A stretch of DNA of 64,000 bases, from contig JASSKH010000009.1 of assembly GCA_031763025.1 (NCBI GenBank), positions 9,841,922-9,905,921 on the forward strand. Direction: 5' to 3'. The notes beneath the pieces are model-generated. The model was not told where the DNA came from, ran no database searches, and saw only the letters and a list, made by a program, of their open reading frames with translations. The position numbers and the translations under genes were made by a program. The stretch comes from Macrocystis pyrifera. Lineage: Eukaryota; Sar; Phaeophyceae; Laminariales; Laminariaceae. This document shows, piece after piece, positions 38,581 through 52,159 of the stretch. Within the stretch, counting starts at the first letter, position 1, and each line of letters begins with the position of its first letter.

Positions 38581-38976
38581 CCAGGAGCAGCAGAATCGGG
38601 GTGATATCGGTGCGGTATGATATAATTTTGCTGCTGCTGCTGCTGCTGCTGCTTCTACTGCTGCTGCTGCAGCTGCAATACGCCAGGTCGTAATCTGCCT
38701 TACTGCTGTACGGTAAGTGACACTCTTTTTCCTCCCCTTCTGCCCATCTGCCCAGGCAGAACAGAAGAGAAGGGTTTGCCAGGAGCAGCAGAATCGGGGT
38801 GATATCGGTGCGGTATGATATAATTTTGCTGCTGCTGCTGCTGCTGCTTCTACTGCTGCTGCTGCAGCTGCAATACGCCAGGTCGTAATCTGCCTTACTG
38901 CTGTACGGTAAGTGACACTCTTTTTCCTCCCCTTCTGCCCATCTGCCCAGGCAGAACAGAAGAGAAGGGTTTGCCC
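38581..38976 (+). repeat. 198-bp tandem duplication
   Basis: Unit 38,581-38,778 is repeated from 38,779. The only differences I found are in the GCT run (eight units against seven). Each unit also holds GCAGGTCGTAATCTGCC-like text. Confidence 0.92.
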
Positions 38977-39075
38977 ACGCGAATAAGTATTCGCCGAGAG
39001 AAAGTCAAGGAATGTTTATTTCTCGTTTCTGTGAGGACTATTAATATTACAGCAGCAGTATTAATATTAATATTA

Positions 39076-39186
39076 TTATCGCGGAGGACCATAGTAAATA
39101 GGACCTACGGTACACACAAAAACCTATATATTTTCCTATTTTTACTGACAATGTTTGGTCCTATTTACTATGGTCCCTCGTAGTAT
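39076..39186 (+). repeat. MITE C copy 21
   Basis: TATCGCGGAGGACCATAG to GGTCCCTCGTAGTA; core intact. Confidence 0.85.
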
Positions 39187-39943
39187 TAATTTCAATATTA
39201 AAAATACTCGTATTACAAGTACAGCAGTACTAATATTTTAATAGTACGTTTTGTTCAAACTATTAATGACAGCAGCAACCCCTGAACCCCTGTCGCCGTC
39301 GGGAAGGAACCACGGCCCTTGCCACGCCGAGGGCGAGCACGCGACCAGTGTATCATGGCGTACATGACGTACCTTAGAACCTATGGCGTTCCACATCGTC
39401 GAGGAGGGTCGCCGCGAACTGGGGCGTAGCCTTCGACCGGACTCCTTCCTTCGCTCGTGCCGCGTGCTGTTTATATAGTGTTGTGCTTGGTCACAGCAGG
39501 ATTGGAACGACGGAGAGATTTCAATGACGCAACAGCCGCAGAGCACGCCAAACGACGAAGAGTGGCGAACAACTTAAGTCTCTGCGTAGTAGGCAGCGAC
39601 GCTGTGCGCAGAAAGCTTCCTCCGTCTTCCCGTCGCAACTCTCTGCGTGTCTGTCCTCGATGCTTTAATTCTCTTTTTGAGATTATATATTTACTTGGGT
39701 TTCGATTCATATAGGTGGGATTTTGGGGTTGGGATAAACCAGCTTCTGAACCCCTGGTACGTTTTTTGTATGCGCCACACGTACACGTTCTGTTGTTGCG
39801 ACTGGTCCTCCCCCTAGCGCTGCACCCCCTGCGACGTAGTGTTGGACGCAAGCACCGACTCTACGCATCAAGCCATAAAGATGTCCACATCACAACAACA
39901 GCCTCGAGACCAACCAAGTATTGACGATATACAGGACCTGATA

Positions 39944-40560
39944 TTTATTTGTTTATTTTCATCATCACGTTTACTTTCTTTCCAGCCTAACTCCTACCCG
40001 GTAGGAGGTTTTACCCTCGGCGATCTTCTGGACAAGCCTTGGTCACAGGTGTCGTCCCTTCTTCCCCCCAGCACGTGCCTTCATTTTTAGTGCGCATAGG
40101 GTTCAGCATTCTCACTGCTCGTCATTTTTCATCGAATGTCGCTAGTGTTAAGATCAGCAGGCGGGACACTATGTATCCCTGGACAGGTTTGCCTATGAAG
40201 TCGGTACTCGTTGGTACTCACGGGTCTTGGTTGCTTAGAGTTAGAGGAAGAGCAGCTTTATTCCTTTCGTGCACGTGGACACTGAGACCAAGCTCGTGCC
40301 CCTCTGGAAAACCCCTGGTTTTCCACCAAGATACACCTTCCAAGTATTGCAAATACGACCCCAGTGCCTGAACCCAGGTAATTACTGGGCTTCCTACCTC
40401 ATTTAAGGCAGTGACACTAACTCAGGCTCTCGCGCTTTCCGCTGATAGTCAACTTTTTTTTATGCAAGAAAAAGTCCCTACGAGTCCCGACCTTGACTAT
40501 GACATTGAACCCACGAAGTTGACCTTAGCAGGCACGCCGACCACGCAGCAGGCTACTTTG
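39944..40560 (-). mobile_element. SINE D copy 3, interrupted by repeat E
   Basis: Minus strand: a diverged tRNA-like head near 40,500-40,555 (TGGGTTCAATGT), body in two parts (40,429-40,495 and 39,975-40,138), and an A/T tail AATAAACAAATAAATA. Repeat E lies between the body parts. Confidence 0.7.
40139..40428 (-). mobile_element. Repeat E copy 1, nested in SINE D
   Basis: On the minus strand: GCCCAGTAATTACCTGGGTTC (B-box-like), 'AAACCAGGGGTTTTCC', GTGAGTACCAACGAGTACC, 'CCAGGGATACATAGTGTCC', ending CTGATCTTAACAC. The flanks on either side match uninterrupted SINE D. Confidence 0.7.
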
Positions 40561-40844
40561 GATAATAATAATGCCGCTCTGTACTAAAATAGAAGGACCG
40601 TTTGTATTAACCAAAGCCAAGAGAAAAAAAGGCAATAAGTTTATAGCGTAGATGCCGTTCCTATATAAACCGAATACCCTTCCGTAAATCAGTAGTATTC
40701 CTCATACATTTCTCTGCCAACCCTATAAATCGGTACATAGTAGTAGCATCGGCGAAGAAGCTCGGGCTGCTGGGATCTGTGGGACGGGAGTTCGGTGTGT
40801 CCCAAAGACAACCTTAGGATATATCCAAAAGTCCGGCACGTGCG

Positions 40845-41135
40845 CAGCATTTTGTCGAAGTTCAGGGTTGGGACACTTTACACTTCGTATCCCTGGACAG
40901 GTCTGCCTAATATTATTAAGTCGGTACTCGTTGGTACTGACATGTGTTGTTTGCCTAGAGATAGAAGAAGTGCAGGCTTATGTTCCTTTCGTGCACGCGG
41001 AGACTGAGAGCCGAGCTCGGGAAAACCCCTGGTTTTCCATCTGCGATACGCCTCCCAACTACTACAAATACGATCCTAACACTTGAACCCACGGGTAATT
41101 ACCGGGCTTTCAGCCTGTTTCAAGGTAGTATCATA
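40845..41135 (-). mobile_element. Repeat E copy 2
   Basis: Minus strand has GGGTTCAAGTGTTAGG (B-box-like), 'AAACCAGGGGTTTTCC', CCAACGAGTACCGACTTA, 'CCAGGGATACGAAGTGT'. Confidence 0.65.
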
Positions 41136-41194
41136 CCAATTTAGTATGGCGCTACGGACACAGGTAGCACGGACCCCGCCCCCCCTCTTGCGCA

Positions 41195-41310
41195 ATGTGG
41201 GCGTAAAAAAAATACCTTGGAGACATCGAACGATATGCATGTAGCACACCATTGCGTAGGCGCACCGATTTGAGAGCTTGTCGACACCTTGTTGTGGGGT
41301 TTGCTACATT
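41195..41310. repeat. Repeat with an internal inverted block, copy 1
   Basis: TGGAGACATCGAACGAT followed by ATGTAGCACACCATTGCG and 'CGACACCTTGTTGTGGG'. The copy at 42.09 kb has the same lead-in but the following block reversed. Confidence 0.5.
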
Positions 41311-41431
41311 GCTTAAAGTCTCGACAATAATGTGTGTGTTAGTTAGAACGGAGTTCGCCGCGGAGATCAGCGCCGAGACCAAGCGCGACCCCCTGAACTG
41401 AATTTCTGAGCCGAGTTCCTCCCAAACATGA

Positions 41432-41640
41432 TTTAACCCTTTCAGGACCGCCATCCCGTTCGGGGGGTCAACTACCATGACGGGGGAACATAGTAAACAG
41501 GACCAAATGTTGTTAGTAAAGAAAGCGAAATATATAGGTTTTTGTGTGTACCGTAGGTCCTACTTACTATGGTCCCCCGAAATAGTTTGAATTCGAGTGG
41601 TTTTATCTCCCGAAACGGGACTGCAGTCGAACAAGGGTCA
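41432..41640. repeat. Palindromic repeat H interrupted by MITE C
   Basis: TTTAACCCTTTCAGGACCG on the left; CCCGAAACGGGACTGCAGTC and AACAAGGGTCAAGG on the right, split by MITE C copy 22. Confidence 0.6.
41475..41585 (-). repeat. MITE C copy 22, nested in repeat H
   Basis: CATGACGGGGGAACATAG to GGTCCCCCGAAATA. The flanking CAACTA / TAGTTTG suggests a TA target duplication. Confidence 0.85.
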
Positions 41641-42089
41641 AGGGGGGCACACACAACAAAAAACAGTGGTTGTGGAAAGGTCCACTCGTGGTCGAGATAT
41701 TTCCATCGATGCAAATCTTGGCGTTTGCACTTTTCCCACTGTCGACAAAATCGGCCTGGAAATTCGTCCGAGGGTGTGTGTTATCTTATCACCCTAGAGT
41801 GATACGGGATGCATGTTGTTCGTTAGAAGGGGGCTGACTGAGTAGACTAGAGAGAAATGTTGTCTCTTCCAACCAACAGGATTTGTTTATGCCCACGTTT
41901 GTGCGACACAGGTGACCGCCCCGCCCCCCCCCCCCCCCGCTGCACAGCAGTGTGGGGGGCGTAGAACGATTATTATGTTATTTTTCATATGACAAGGTAT
42001 AGATGGTGCTTGTTGCGATCACACCACCCACATACAAAAATTGAATCATTGTGTAGCAGTGTAGCATGAGCTTTACTGCCGATCACCCA

Positions 42090-42185
42090 AGAGCGCTATA
42101 CCTGTGGAGACATCGAACGATGTGGCAACCCACAAGGTGTCGATCGCCTCTCAATTCGGTGCGCTTAATGGTGCATTACATCGAC
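42090..42185. repeat. Repeat with an internal inverted block, copy 2
   Basis: TGGAGACATCGAACGAT then CCCACAAGGTGTCGAT and 'GGTGCGCTTAATGGTGC', which is the approximate reverse complement of the block in copy 1. Confidence 0.5.
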
Positions 42186-42204
42186 AGTCAGCTGCAATAT
42201 ACGG

Positions 42205-42490
42205 AAAACTGTTCCGGTACTGCTTTAAATGAGGCTGAAAGCCCGATAATTACCTGGGTTCAGGCATTGGAATAATATTTTGTAGTACTTCGGAGGCGTA
42301 TCGTAGATAGAAAACCAGGGGTTTTACCAGCGAGGCACGAGTTTTGGTCTCAATCTCCCCGTGCGCAAAAGGGGCGAAGCTGCTCTTCCTCTATCTCTAA
42401 GCAAACAACGCGCGTGAGTACCAACGAGTACCGGCTTAATAGGAAAACCTGTCCAGGGATACAAAGTGTCCCGCAACCTTGATCTTAACA
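42205..42490 (+). mobile_element. Repeat E copy 3
   Basis: GCCCGATAATTACCTGGGTTC, 'AAACCAGGGGTTTTACC', GAGTACCAACGAGTACCGGC, 'CCAGGGATACAAAGTGTCCC', CTTGATCTTAACA. Confidence 0.65.
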
Positions 42491-43160
42491 TGTGGCGTCT
42501 TTTGATTTTTTCTTGCCGTTTTCCTGGACTTCGGCAGGTGGTCTTCTACTTTTTGACGTTTTCCGAGTTTTCGGTTCGGGGTTTTTCTGCTCGATATGTT
42601 CCTGGTTTGTTTTTCTTGGGCTGGGTTGGGGATGGTTTTTGCGTATTTTATCCTGCCTACCCCCCCGCTCGGTGTCGGGGCTGGTCTGGGTAATCGGGCC
42701 ACTCATTTGTGACACAGGACACGTTTCCGGGGTTGTGGGCTGAGTTTAGGTGGTTCTTGGCGTATTCCGTGTTTTTTTCTTCTCGTCCTACGGGTCTCCC
42801 CCCCGCTCGGGAGCTGGGGGCGATCTGAAAACAAAATTGACAACACCTGCTAGGGAACAGGCCCTCCTTGTTTTTAGTGTCCACTTTTTGCTTCTTGTCC
42901 GTAGACACTTTCTCGCCCTACCCCCGTCGCGGGTGGTATGACGGTGTTTTTCGTTGACGATTCATTCCAATCCCTTAAAGCTAGGTCTTCCTTTCTTCTT
43001 CTTTTTTTTTACGTACTTTGCCGGCTTCGTTACCTTGCCTTTCAGAGGTGTGGGAGTGGGTTTTGAGGAGCCGCATCTTCGACTCATGTTCTAGCGCGTG
43101 GAATCGGGGTTTCCATGAATTTCCCATAATTCTGCATAAACGGCTCATCAGAGTGGGCTA
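42490..43160. other. T/G-rich unassigned sequence between E copies
   Basis: Two related blocks of the pattern 'GGCTGGGTTGGGGATGG...CCCCGCTCGG' occur at 42,600-42,700 and 42,730-42,815. 43,040-43,160 (GACTCATGTTCTAG, 'CGGCTCATCAGAGTGGGCTA') matches 45,815-45,955. Possibly retroelement body; no motif recognised. Confidence 0.4.
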
Positions 43161-43164
43161 ATGT

Positions 43165-43400
43165 TATGGTACTGCTTTGAAGGAGTCTGAAAGTATTGGG
43201 ATCGTATTTTTAGTACTTGGGAGGCGTATCTTAGATGGAATCCCGGCACGAGTTTTGGTCTCAGTCTCCCCGTGCACGAAAGGAATAAAGCTGCAATTCT
43301 TCTATCTCTAAGCAACACACGTGAGCACCAACGAGTACCGGCTTAATAGGTAAACCTGTTCAGGGATACAAAGTGCCCCGACCTCTGATCTTAACACAAC
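43165..43400 (+). mobile_element. Repeat E copy 4
   Basis: Shares CGAGTTTTGGTCTCAGTCTC, 'ACCAACGAGTACCGGCTTAA', CAGGGATACAAAGTGCCCC, CTGATCTTAACAC with copy 3. Confidence 0.65.
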
Positions 43401-44283
43401 TTCGAAAATGACTGCACACAGCTGGAGTAACTGCAGTACCTGTACGCAGCCAGCCAATATCTAGTTGGAGACCCATCAGGCAACTCACAGCCCTATAGTC
43501 ACGGCACTACATACCCTGTGTGCAGGTCGACTGACATGAAAGTCCTGGAGTCTTTACGGGAACTTAAAGCGTACCACGTACCTGGAATGCGATGCCTGGA
43601 AGGGGAACACATGTGTGTGTGTGTTCCAAGGAACAAAGAAAAGCTTGGCGTCAGACAGCTTGTAGAACTGGCCTTTTGCGCATTATACAGCTTGTATTAT
43701 ACAGCTTGTAGAATGCGCTATTTTGCAAATATCTCCTTCCTTCTCGTCACACGACTTGGACGGGGGGCTGCTCGAGGTTTTGGGTGTCTGCCAATCCACT
43801 TGGCTAGGTAGCGTGCTTGTACGGGCGATCCGACGTGACGTAGACGATTTCGAATTCGGGGCGCAGGCAGAGTCTGACGTGATTAGCTGACTTTCACGCC
43901 ACCACTGCGCTCGATTTTGCCTTTCCGTTTCTCTGGGTTTGATACCTGTTTTTTTTAAAATAAAATAGTCCGAATTCCGCATTGGTTTCGACACGGCTTT
44001 TGTCGGGCCTACGAAACGATGTCCACTCCGGTTCTCGGGCCGATTTCCATACTTGGTGTTCCCGGCCCGCGCAACTTTTGCGACCGTTCCAGGTTTTTTG
44101 GTCAGTGCTTTGCCTTCCTCTTGTTCAAACTTACAGTGTCTCCAGCTTAAACCGTTTTGGTTAAAATTTTGTTGTCTTCCTGGGGATCCTCCTCCGCTTA
44201 TCGGGGGTGATCAGAGTAACGTGACCGCTTGTACCGAGACGCACGATTATACTCAGTTTAGTTTGTTGTGTTTATCGACGATG

Positions 44284-44526
44284 CAACGAGAAAACGATCG
44301 CTATCCTAGGTGATAGAAGGTGGCCACAGGCGGCCAATTAGGAAGGGGATAAGATTAGCAATTTTTTTCTATGTAATAAGTATGGACACAACGTAATGAG
44401 CGCCCAATTGTTGGAGGTGTCTCTATTAGGAGTAGGAACGGATCTCAGTCTCGAAAGGGATGCGTGGTCAATGGTCAAATGACTAAGGTAAGCAACAAAT
44501 GAGTACCCCCCCCCCCCCCCCCCCCC
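44284..44526 (+). mobile_element. LINE 3' end with poly(C) tail
   Basis: GCAACGAGAAAACGATCGCT, GGTGGCCACAGGCGG, 'GAGCGCCCAATTGTTGGAGG', 'CTCGAAAGGGATGCGTGGTC', CAACAAATGAGTACC, then poly(C). Confidence 0.82.
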
Positions 44527-44532
44527 TCTCTC

Positions 44533-44592
44533 TATGGTCATACGACTACAGCATTGTATGACGATGAGTACGCCCTACCCCCCCCCCCCCCC
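44533..44592 (+). mobile_element. B-element tail, C tracts both sides
   Basis: TATGGTCATACGACTACAGC, 'TTGTATGACGATGAGTACGC', then poly(C). Sits between two LINE copies. Confidence 0.75.
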
Positions 44593-45471
44593 TTAGAGCA
44601 GAACTGGGAATGTACCCACTCAAGGCAGAGACATGATAAAATTGAAATGGCAATACAAAGTAGGGAACATGCCAAAGAAGAGGTTGCCAGCCATAGTTGA
44701 TAGAGCTGTATGGGAGAAAGAAACAAAAAGGCGAGCCAGAATGAGGTGAGATAGCGTAGTTGAGAAGTATGGAAGGATATAGGAAGGAATCACGAAGATA
44801 TTATGTCGGCAGAAAACTTTGGGAGGTACAAGGCAGAAGTAGAAGGAAGGATAGAAAGGAGGGAAAGGCTAGCGCGAAGAAACAAGGTGGAATCGGAGGA
44901 ATACTTACGAGTACAGATATATGAGAGGTTAAGCGAAGGCATATAGAAATGAAAATGCAATTGCACGGCCGAATGGACTTCGCCAAAACGCTGAAACTGC
45001 GATTTTGTGAAAGGGGCCTGGACCTGCCAGAAAGAAGAAAGAGGTATACCAGTAGCCGAGAGGAGGAGGAAGTAGATGCACAGATGTGCCGTGTGGCTAA
45101 GCAATAGAGAGTAAAACTCACATAGTAGGAGAATACGAAATGTGCAAAGAGGAACGGGATGTACGAGAAGACATGAGGGAAGTGAACGAATGTGACATGG
45201 AGGAGTTTGATACACTAGATAGCAACGAGAAAACGAACGCTGTCCTAGGAGATAGATGGAGGTCACAGGCGGGGAAACAGGGAGGGAAAATACTGGCGAA
45301 AAGTTTCTACTTGGTATATAGTATATGAAAACAACGCAATGAGCGCCCAAACGTTGGAGGTGTCTCTACTACTGCTGTAGGAGTAGGAACGGTGCTCCGT
45401 CTCGAAAGGGATGCGCTTTCAATGGTCAATTGACTAAGGCAGGCAACAAATGAGTACGCCCCCCCACCCCC
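44593..45471 (+). mobile_element. Decayed LINE copy (ORF 3' part plus tail)
   Basis: Starts TTAGAGCAGAACTGGGAATG right after poly(C). It parallels the 61.5-62.4 kb copy throughout (AAGAAGAGGTTGCCAGCC, 'CTGGACCTGCCAGAAAGAAG', 'GGAACGGGATGTACGAGAAG') and ends CAACAAATGAGTACG plus C. The reading frame is broken by many stops. Confidence 0.82.
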
Positions 45472-45480
45472 CCTCCCTCT

Positions 45481-45609
45481 CCACTGCTCTGTTTCGAACG
45501 GTATGCGTTGTCGTACTGCTAATCTTTCTTTATCAGGGTTGATTACGGTTATTTCCTGGTCAAACGACTACAGCAAGCACGAAATGGGCACGCCCCCCCC
45601 CCCCCCCCC
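45481..45609 (+). mobile_element. Variant LINE tail with an extra segment
   Basis: CTGTTTCGAACGGTATGCG, about 45 unmatched bases, then TGGTCAAACGACTACAGC, 'AAGCACGAAATGGGCACG' and poly(C). Confidence 0.6.
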
Positions 45610-45814
45610 TCTCGACTCGCTGGGGATGTGGAAAGCAGGTTGTGTTTATGCGTGTTCAAGTATAGTGTTAGGTATGCATTTTCGCCCCCCCCCCCCCGCC
45701 CCACCGACCGGGTTTGTGGTGACAGCTTCGGTGTTTGGCGTTTCTTTCGAGCCCCTTGCTAGTAGTCTTCCTTGTTCTAACCTCTTTTAGTGGTTTTCAG
45801 CAGAGTCTTCGCAA

Positions 45815-46550
45815 TCTTGAAGGCTAGATGCGTGGGAGTTGGTTTCGAGGAGGCCCATCTCCGACTCATGTTCTAGTTCGCGGAACCGATGTTTTCCCGA
45901 GAGTTCGACAGCTACAGTTTCTCCATGTACGGCTTATCAGGGTGGGCTAGTGCAATGGTATTTCCCTGGAAGACTCGCAGAATACCAATAGAGGAATGCG
46001 GAAAAGGATGGCGCAGCACTTGGAACGCGTATTCGTATAGGGAACAGGGGTTCAGGGCAAGGCTAGCTCTGAGCCCGACATTTGTCCGACCTCTTCTTCG
46101 GAGCCCTAGTTGGATAGGTAGTCTAAGACAACGTAACTCTTTAACCAAGGACACACAGCACACACGGGGGGGAGTAACAACGCAGAATCTGTTCAACCAG
46201 TGAAGGCGATCTAGCAGTCTCATACATAACGAAACGATAACACTACAACCATACGAGTACATCCAAAGTACGATAGAACATAACAGATGGGGACTGTGGT
46301 GGACGCAATGACATCCCTCGGCACGATGTTCCTTTTTGCTGCGCATCGTGCGACGAGAAGAGCTAGCGAGTACGTGCACTGGTGTACCGGTAAGATAGCC
46401 CGATGCAACAACAGTTATCCAGAAAAAGGTATACCGTTTTTTTTTGCGCCAGCTGACGGTATATGGGAAACCCACGACACACAAATACACCCTACCGTAC
46501 ATCGGCAGCGCTCAGGGACCAAGGCACAGCTGCAAAACGTTCAAAACTAA
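45815..46550. other. Unassigned sequence, partly repeated
   Basis: 45,815-45,955 matches 43,040-43,160. A 104-residue frame (45,889-46,203, +) has no recognisable motif and I do not call it a gene. Confidence 0.4.
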
Positions 46551-46910
46551 CCTACCACTGTAGACAGACATGAGCCGTCACTTTGCCCCAGAGTTGATTC
46601 GTGTGCCCTGTGAGCTGCCGATATAAAGAGCTTTCTGTGGTGGGTTTCCCTTATACAGTAGTGATCCCTATACACAGTATAGGCCCGCCAACAAGAAAGT
46701 GCCCAATAAGAACATAGTGCTCGTTTTTTAGAGAAAGCTAAGAAATTGGGCGAAGGAAAACGGCTCAGTTAGTGGTGAACTGTGCACTATATCCTATATG
46801 ATAAACTACGCTCCAGGTTGTTTGAAGATGGCGCCCCACAAACAATCTCAGGCTTGCCCAGATTAGGTGTTTTTTGTTGGGAGGTCCATACTACATCTGT
46901 ATAGTGCCGG

Positions 46911-46945
46911 TGTGAATATGCGGCAGGCAACAATACCGGCACTAT
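46911..46945 (-). repeat. Mini inverted repeat J, copy 2
   Basis: ATAGTGCCGGTGTGAATATG to CAATACCGGCACTAT, reverse of copy 1 with about three differences. Further CCGGCACTATA words at 46,957, 47,036 and 47,051 suggest more fragments. Confidence 0.6.
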
Positions 46946-47164
46946 ATATAGCGGCAACCGGCACTATAAATAGCACATTACCACACTGGTGAATCCCATG
47001 TGTGTCGAGGGATTTCACCTGTACTATATAGGGCAGCCGGCACTAATACTCAACCGGCACTATATAGGAACCACTACTGTTGTACCGTCGACTGGCACGG
47101 AATACCCCCCGTATACCTTTTTTATGCACAACGGCCAATCGGACGGACACAGCAGCAGTAGTTA

Positions 47165-47338
47165 GGGCCCATCTTAACGGGGACTTTCGGCTCTTTCAAT
47201 TTGACTTCATTCTTTTTTTCTAATTTAATTTAAGGGCCCATCTTATCGAGGACTTTCGGTTCTTTCAATTTGACCAGATTTGTGTAATTTACATCTGATT
47301 GAACGAAATTTTTAGTGTTACCCGTTAAGATGGGCTCT
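47165..47338. mobile_element. Small terminal-inverted-repeat element
   Basis: GGGCCCATCTTAACGGG at the left and CCCGTTAAGATGGGCTC at the right. The left end is duplicated at 47,234 (GGGCCCATCTTATCGAGG followed by the same ACTTTCGGTTCTTTCAATT). ~174 bp, no coding capacity. Confidence 0.65.
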
Positions 47339-47859
47339 TGACGGTTGGACTTCCGTCTCTGGAGAACCCCCGTCGATTGCTGATGAACCGCCCGTGCTGT
47401 ACCGGCCAGTTTGTACGCATACATACGTGGTGCCACACGAAAACACCGGCAACGAAAACGCCGGCCTGTTTTGTGAAAATTAATATCCCGAGACATTTGA
47501 CGGGGGTCTGTGGCGGCCGGGCTTTGTCCCCGAAACAAACGCAAACAACGCCTAAACTCTACTCGCTGCAGTTAAAGCAATGAAAATGTACTGCGCAATA
47601 GTGCCCGGCATCAGTTTGGAGGGAGTTTAGGTTCGGGTGGTGGGATCAGGTCCGGGTGGGATCAGGGTGGCAAGCTGAAGCGAAACACTGCTATGTACAT
47701 ACTTCCAGGTTCCATAGGGTGGCATGGAATCCCACAAAATATCCTACTAAACAAAGGTCTACTTTCCGCACACCTGGTGGACAACCCCAAATATGTTTGA
47801 ATTATTAATACTGTATTCTACGCATGGTATAAGAAGGTGCTTAGTAGGGCATGCACTCT

Positions 47860-48160
47860 GGAGGTAACCGGCTACAGACCCGAGTATCACCAAACCAACC
47901 AGGTTTGGCACTCGGGCATATATTTTTAGGGGGTACCCGAGTGTCTACCGAAACAGCCAGGTTGGGTATACATTTTGGGGGGTACCCGGGTACCTACCGG
48001 AATATGACCAAATTAACCGCAGAGTACATACTCTACCGAACCACATTAACTGTAGAGCACGGCAACGATATGCGTTGCCATCGGTATACCGTTTGTTGGC
48101 GGTTTTAACGGAGACAACTGGACTTTCCGAGGGTAAACGGTATACCGTTTTGTGGCGGGT
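47860..48160. repeat. Short direct repeats with GGTACCCG and GGTATACCGT
   Basis: Repeated ACCCGAGTATCACC/GGTACCCGAGTGTCTACCG and, further on, two copies of GGTATACCGTTTGTGGCGG-like text. Confidence 0.5.
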
Positions 48161-48186
48161 TGTTGCGGACATGTTGGTAATTTCCT

Positions 48187-48297
48187 ATTACGGGGGACCA
48201 TATTAAATAGGACCTACCGTACCCAACAAAAACCTACATATTTCGCTACTTTTACTGACAATATTTGGTCCTATTTACTATGGCCCCCCGTAACAGG
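48187..48297 (+). repeat. MITE C copy 23, just upstream of a candidate gene
   Basis: CTATTACGGGGGACCATAT to GGCCCCCCGTAACAG. Ends 21 bp before the ATG at 48,318. Confidence 0.86.
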
Positions 48298-48317
48298 GAA
48301 CGTGGACAGCATAAAGC

Positions 48318-48883
48318 ATGACTGCAAAAAAAAGTGAGGCATCCACCGCGGGCGGCACGACCATCGCACCAGCGTCCCCACCGCCACATCAACCACCAAC
48401 CTCACCACCAACGCAGACACACGAAGGTGAGACAGAGACGCGCCGTGCCCGACATGACAAGACTTTTCCGTTGCCGTCTGCATGTCGTACGTAAGTCAAA
48501 ACCATGATTCATCACACGTAATTGATTAATATCTTGCCGTACGTAGCTAGACCCATCTCTTGTCTTCCACCTCCCGCTTACTTGGCCTACTTATTTTCTT
48601 TTAGGTGCTCTCTTTTCACAAGAGCCAAGCAAAAAAATAAAATCAAAACAGAACACCCTGGGTACAGTCTAGACCAATGCCCAAGGCAAAGACTACGATA
48701 GTGAGTGCTATTTACGTACTATAAATAAATATAATACGTATCCTCTGTATATTCCAAAACGAATATTACTCATCGTTCAGTTCTTCGGCTTTAGAGGCCC
48801 TTTTGCTTCACCGTGGGAGGCTTGTAGACGACCACGCGGCGAGCGGTTATTCGACTGGGCCCTTGCCGTACTTTTATAGTTAA
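48318..48883 (+). CDS. Candidate small three-exon gene, function unknown
   Basis: Exons 48,318-48,490, 48,605-48,700 and 48,781-48,883 join in phase into 123 residues. The introns are 114 nt (GTAAGT to TTTTCTTTTAG) and 80 nt (GTGAGT to ATCGTTCAG), both with strong sites. The product starts MTAKKSEASTAGGTTIAP, has a Pro/Thr-rich N-third, a basic middle with three Cys (SACRTCSLFTRAKQKNK, then DQCPRQR) and ends GYSTGPLPYFYS. If intron 2 is not removed, a TAG at 48,699-48,701 ends the protein at 89 residues. I recognise no family. Support comes only from splice signals and phase, so it could be chance. Confidence 0.45.
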
Positions 48884-48889
48884 TAAGAG

Positions 48890-52150
<3,261 letters not shown>

Positions 52151-52159
52151 TGTTGTTGT

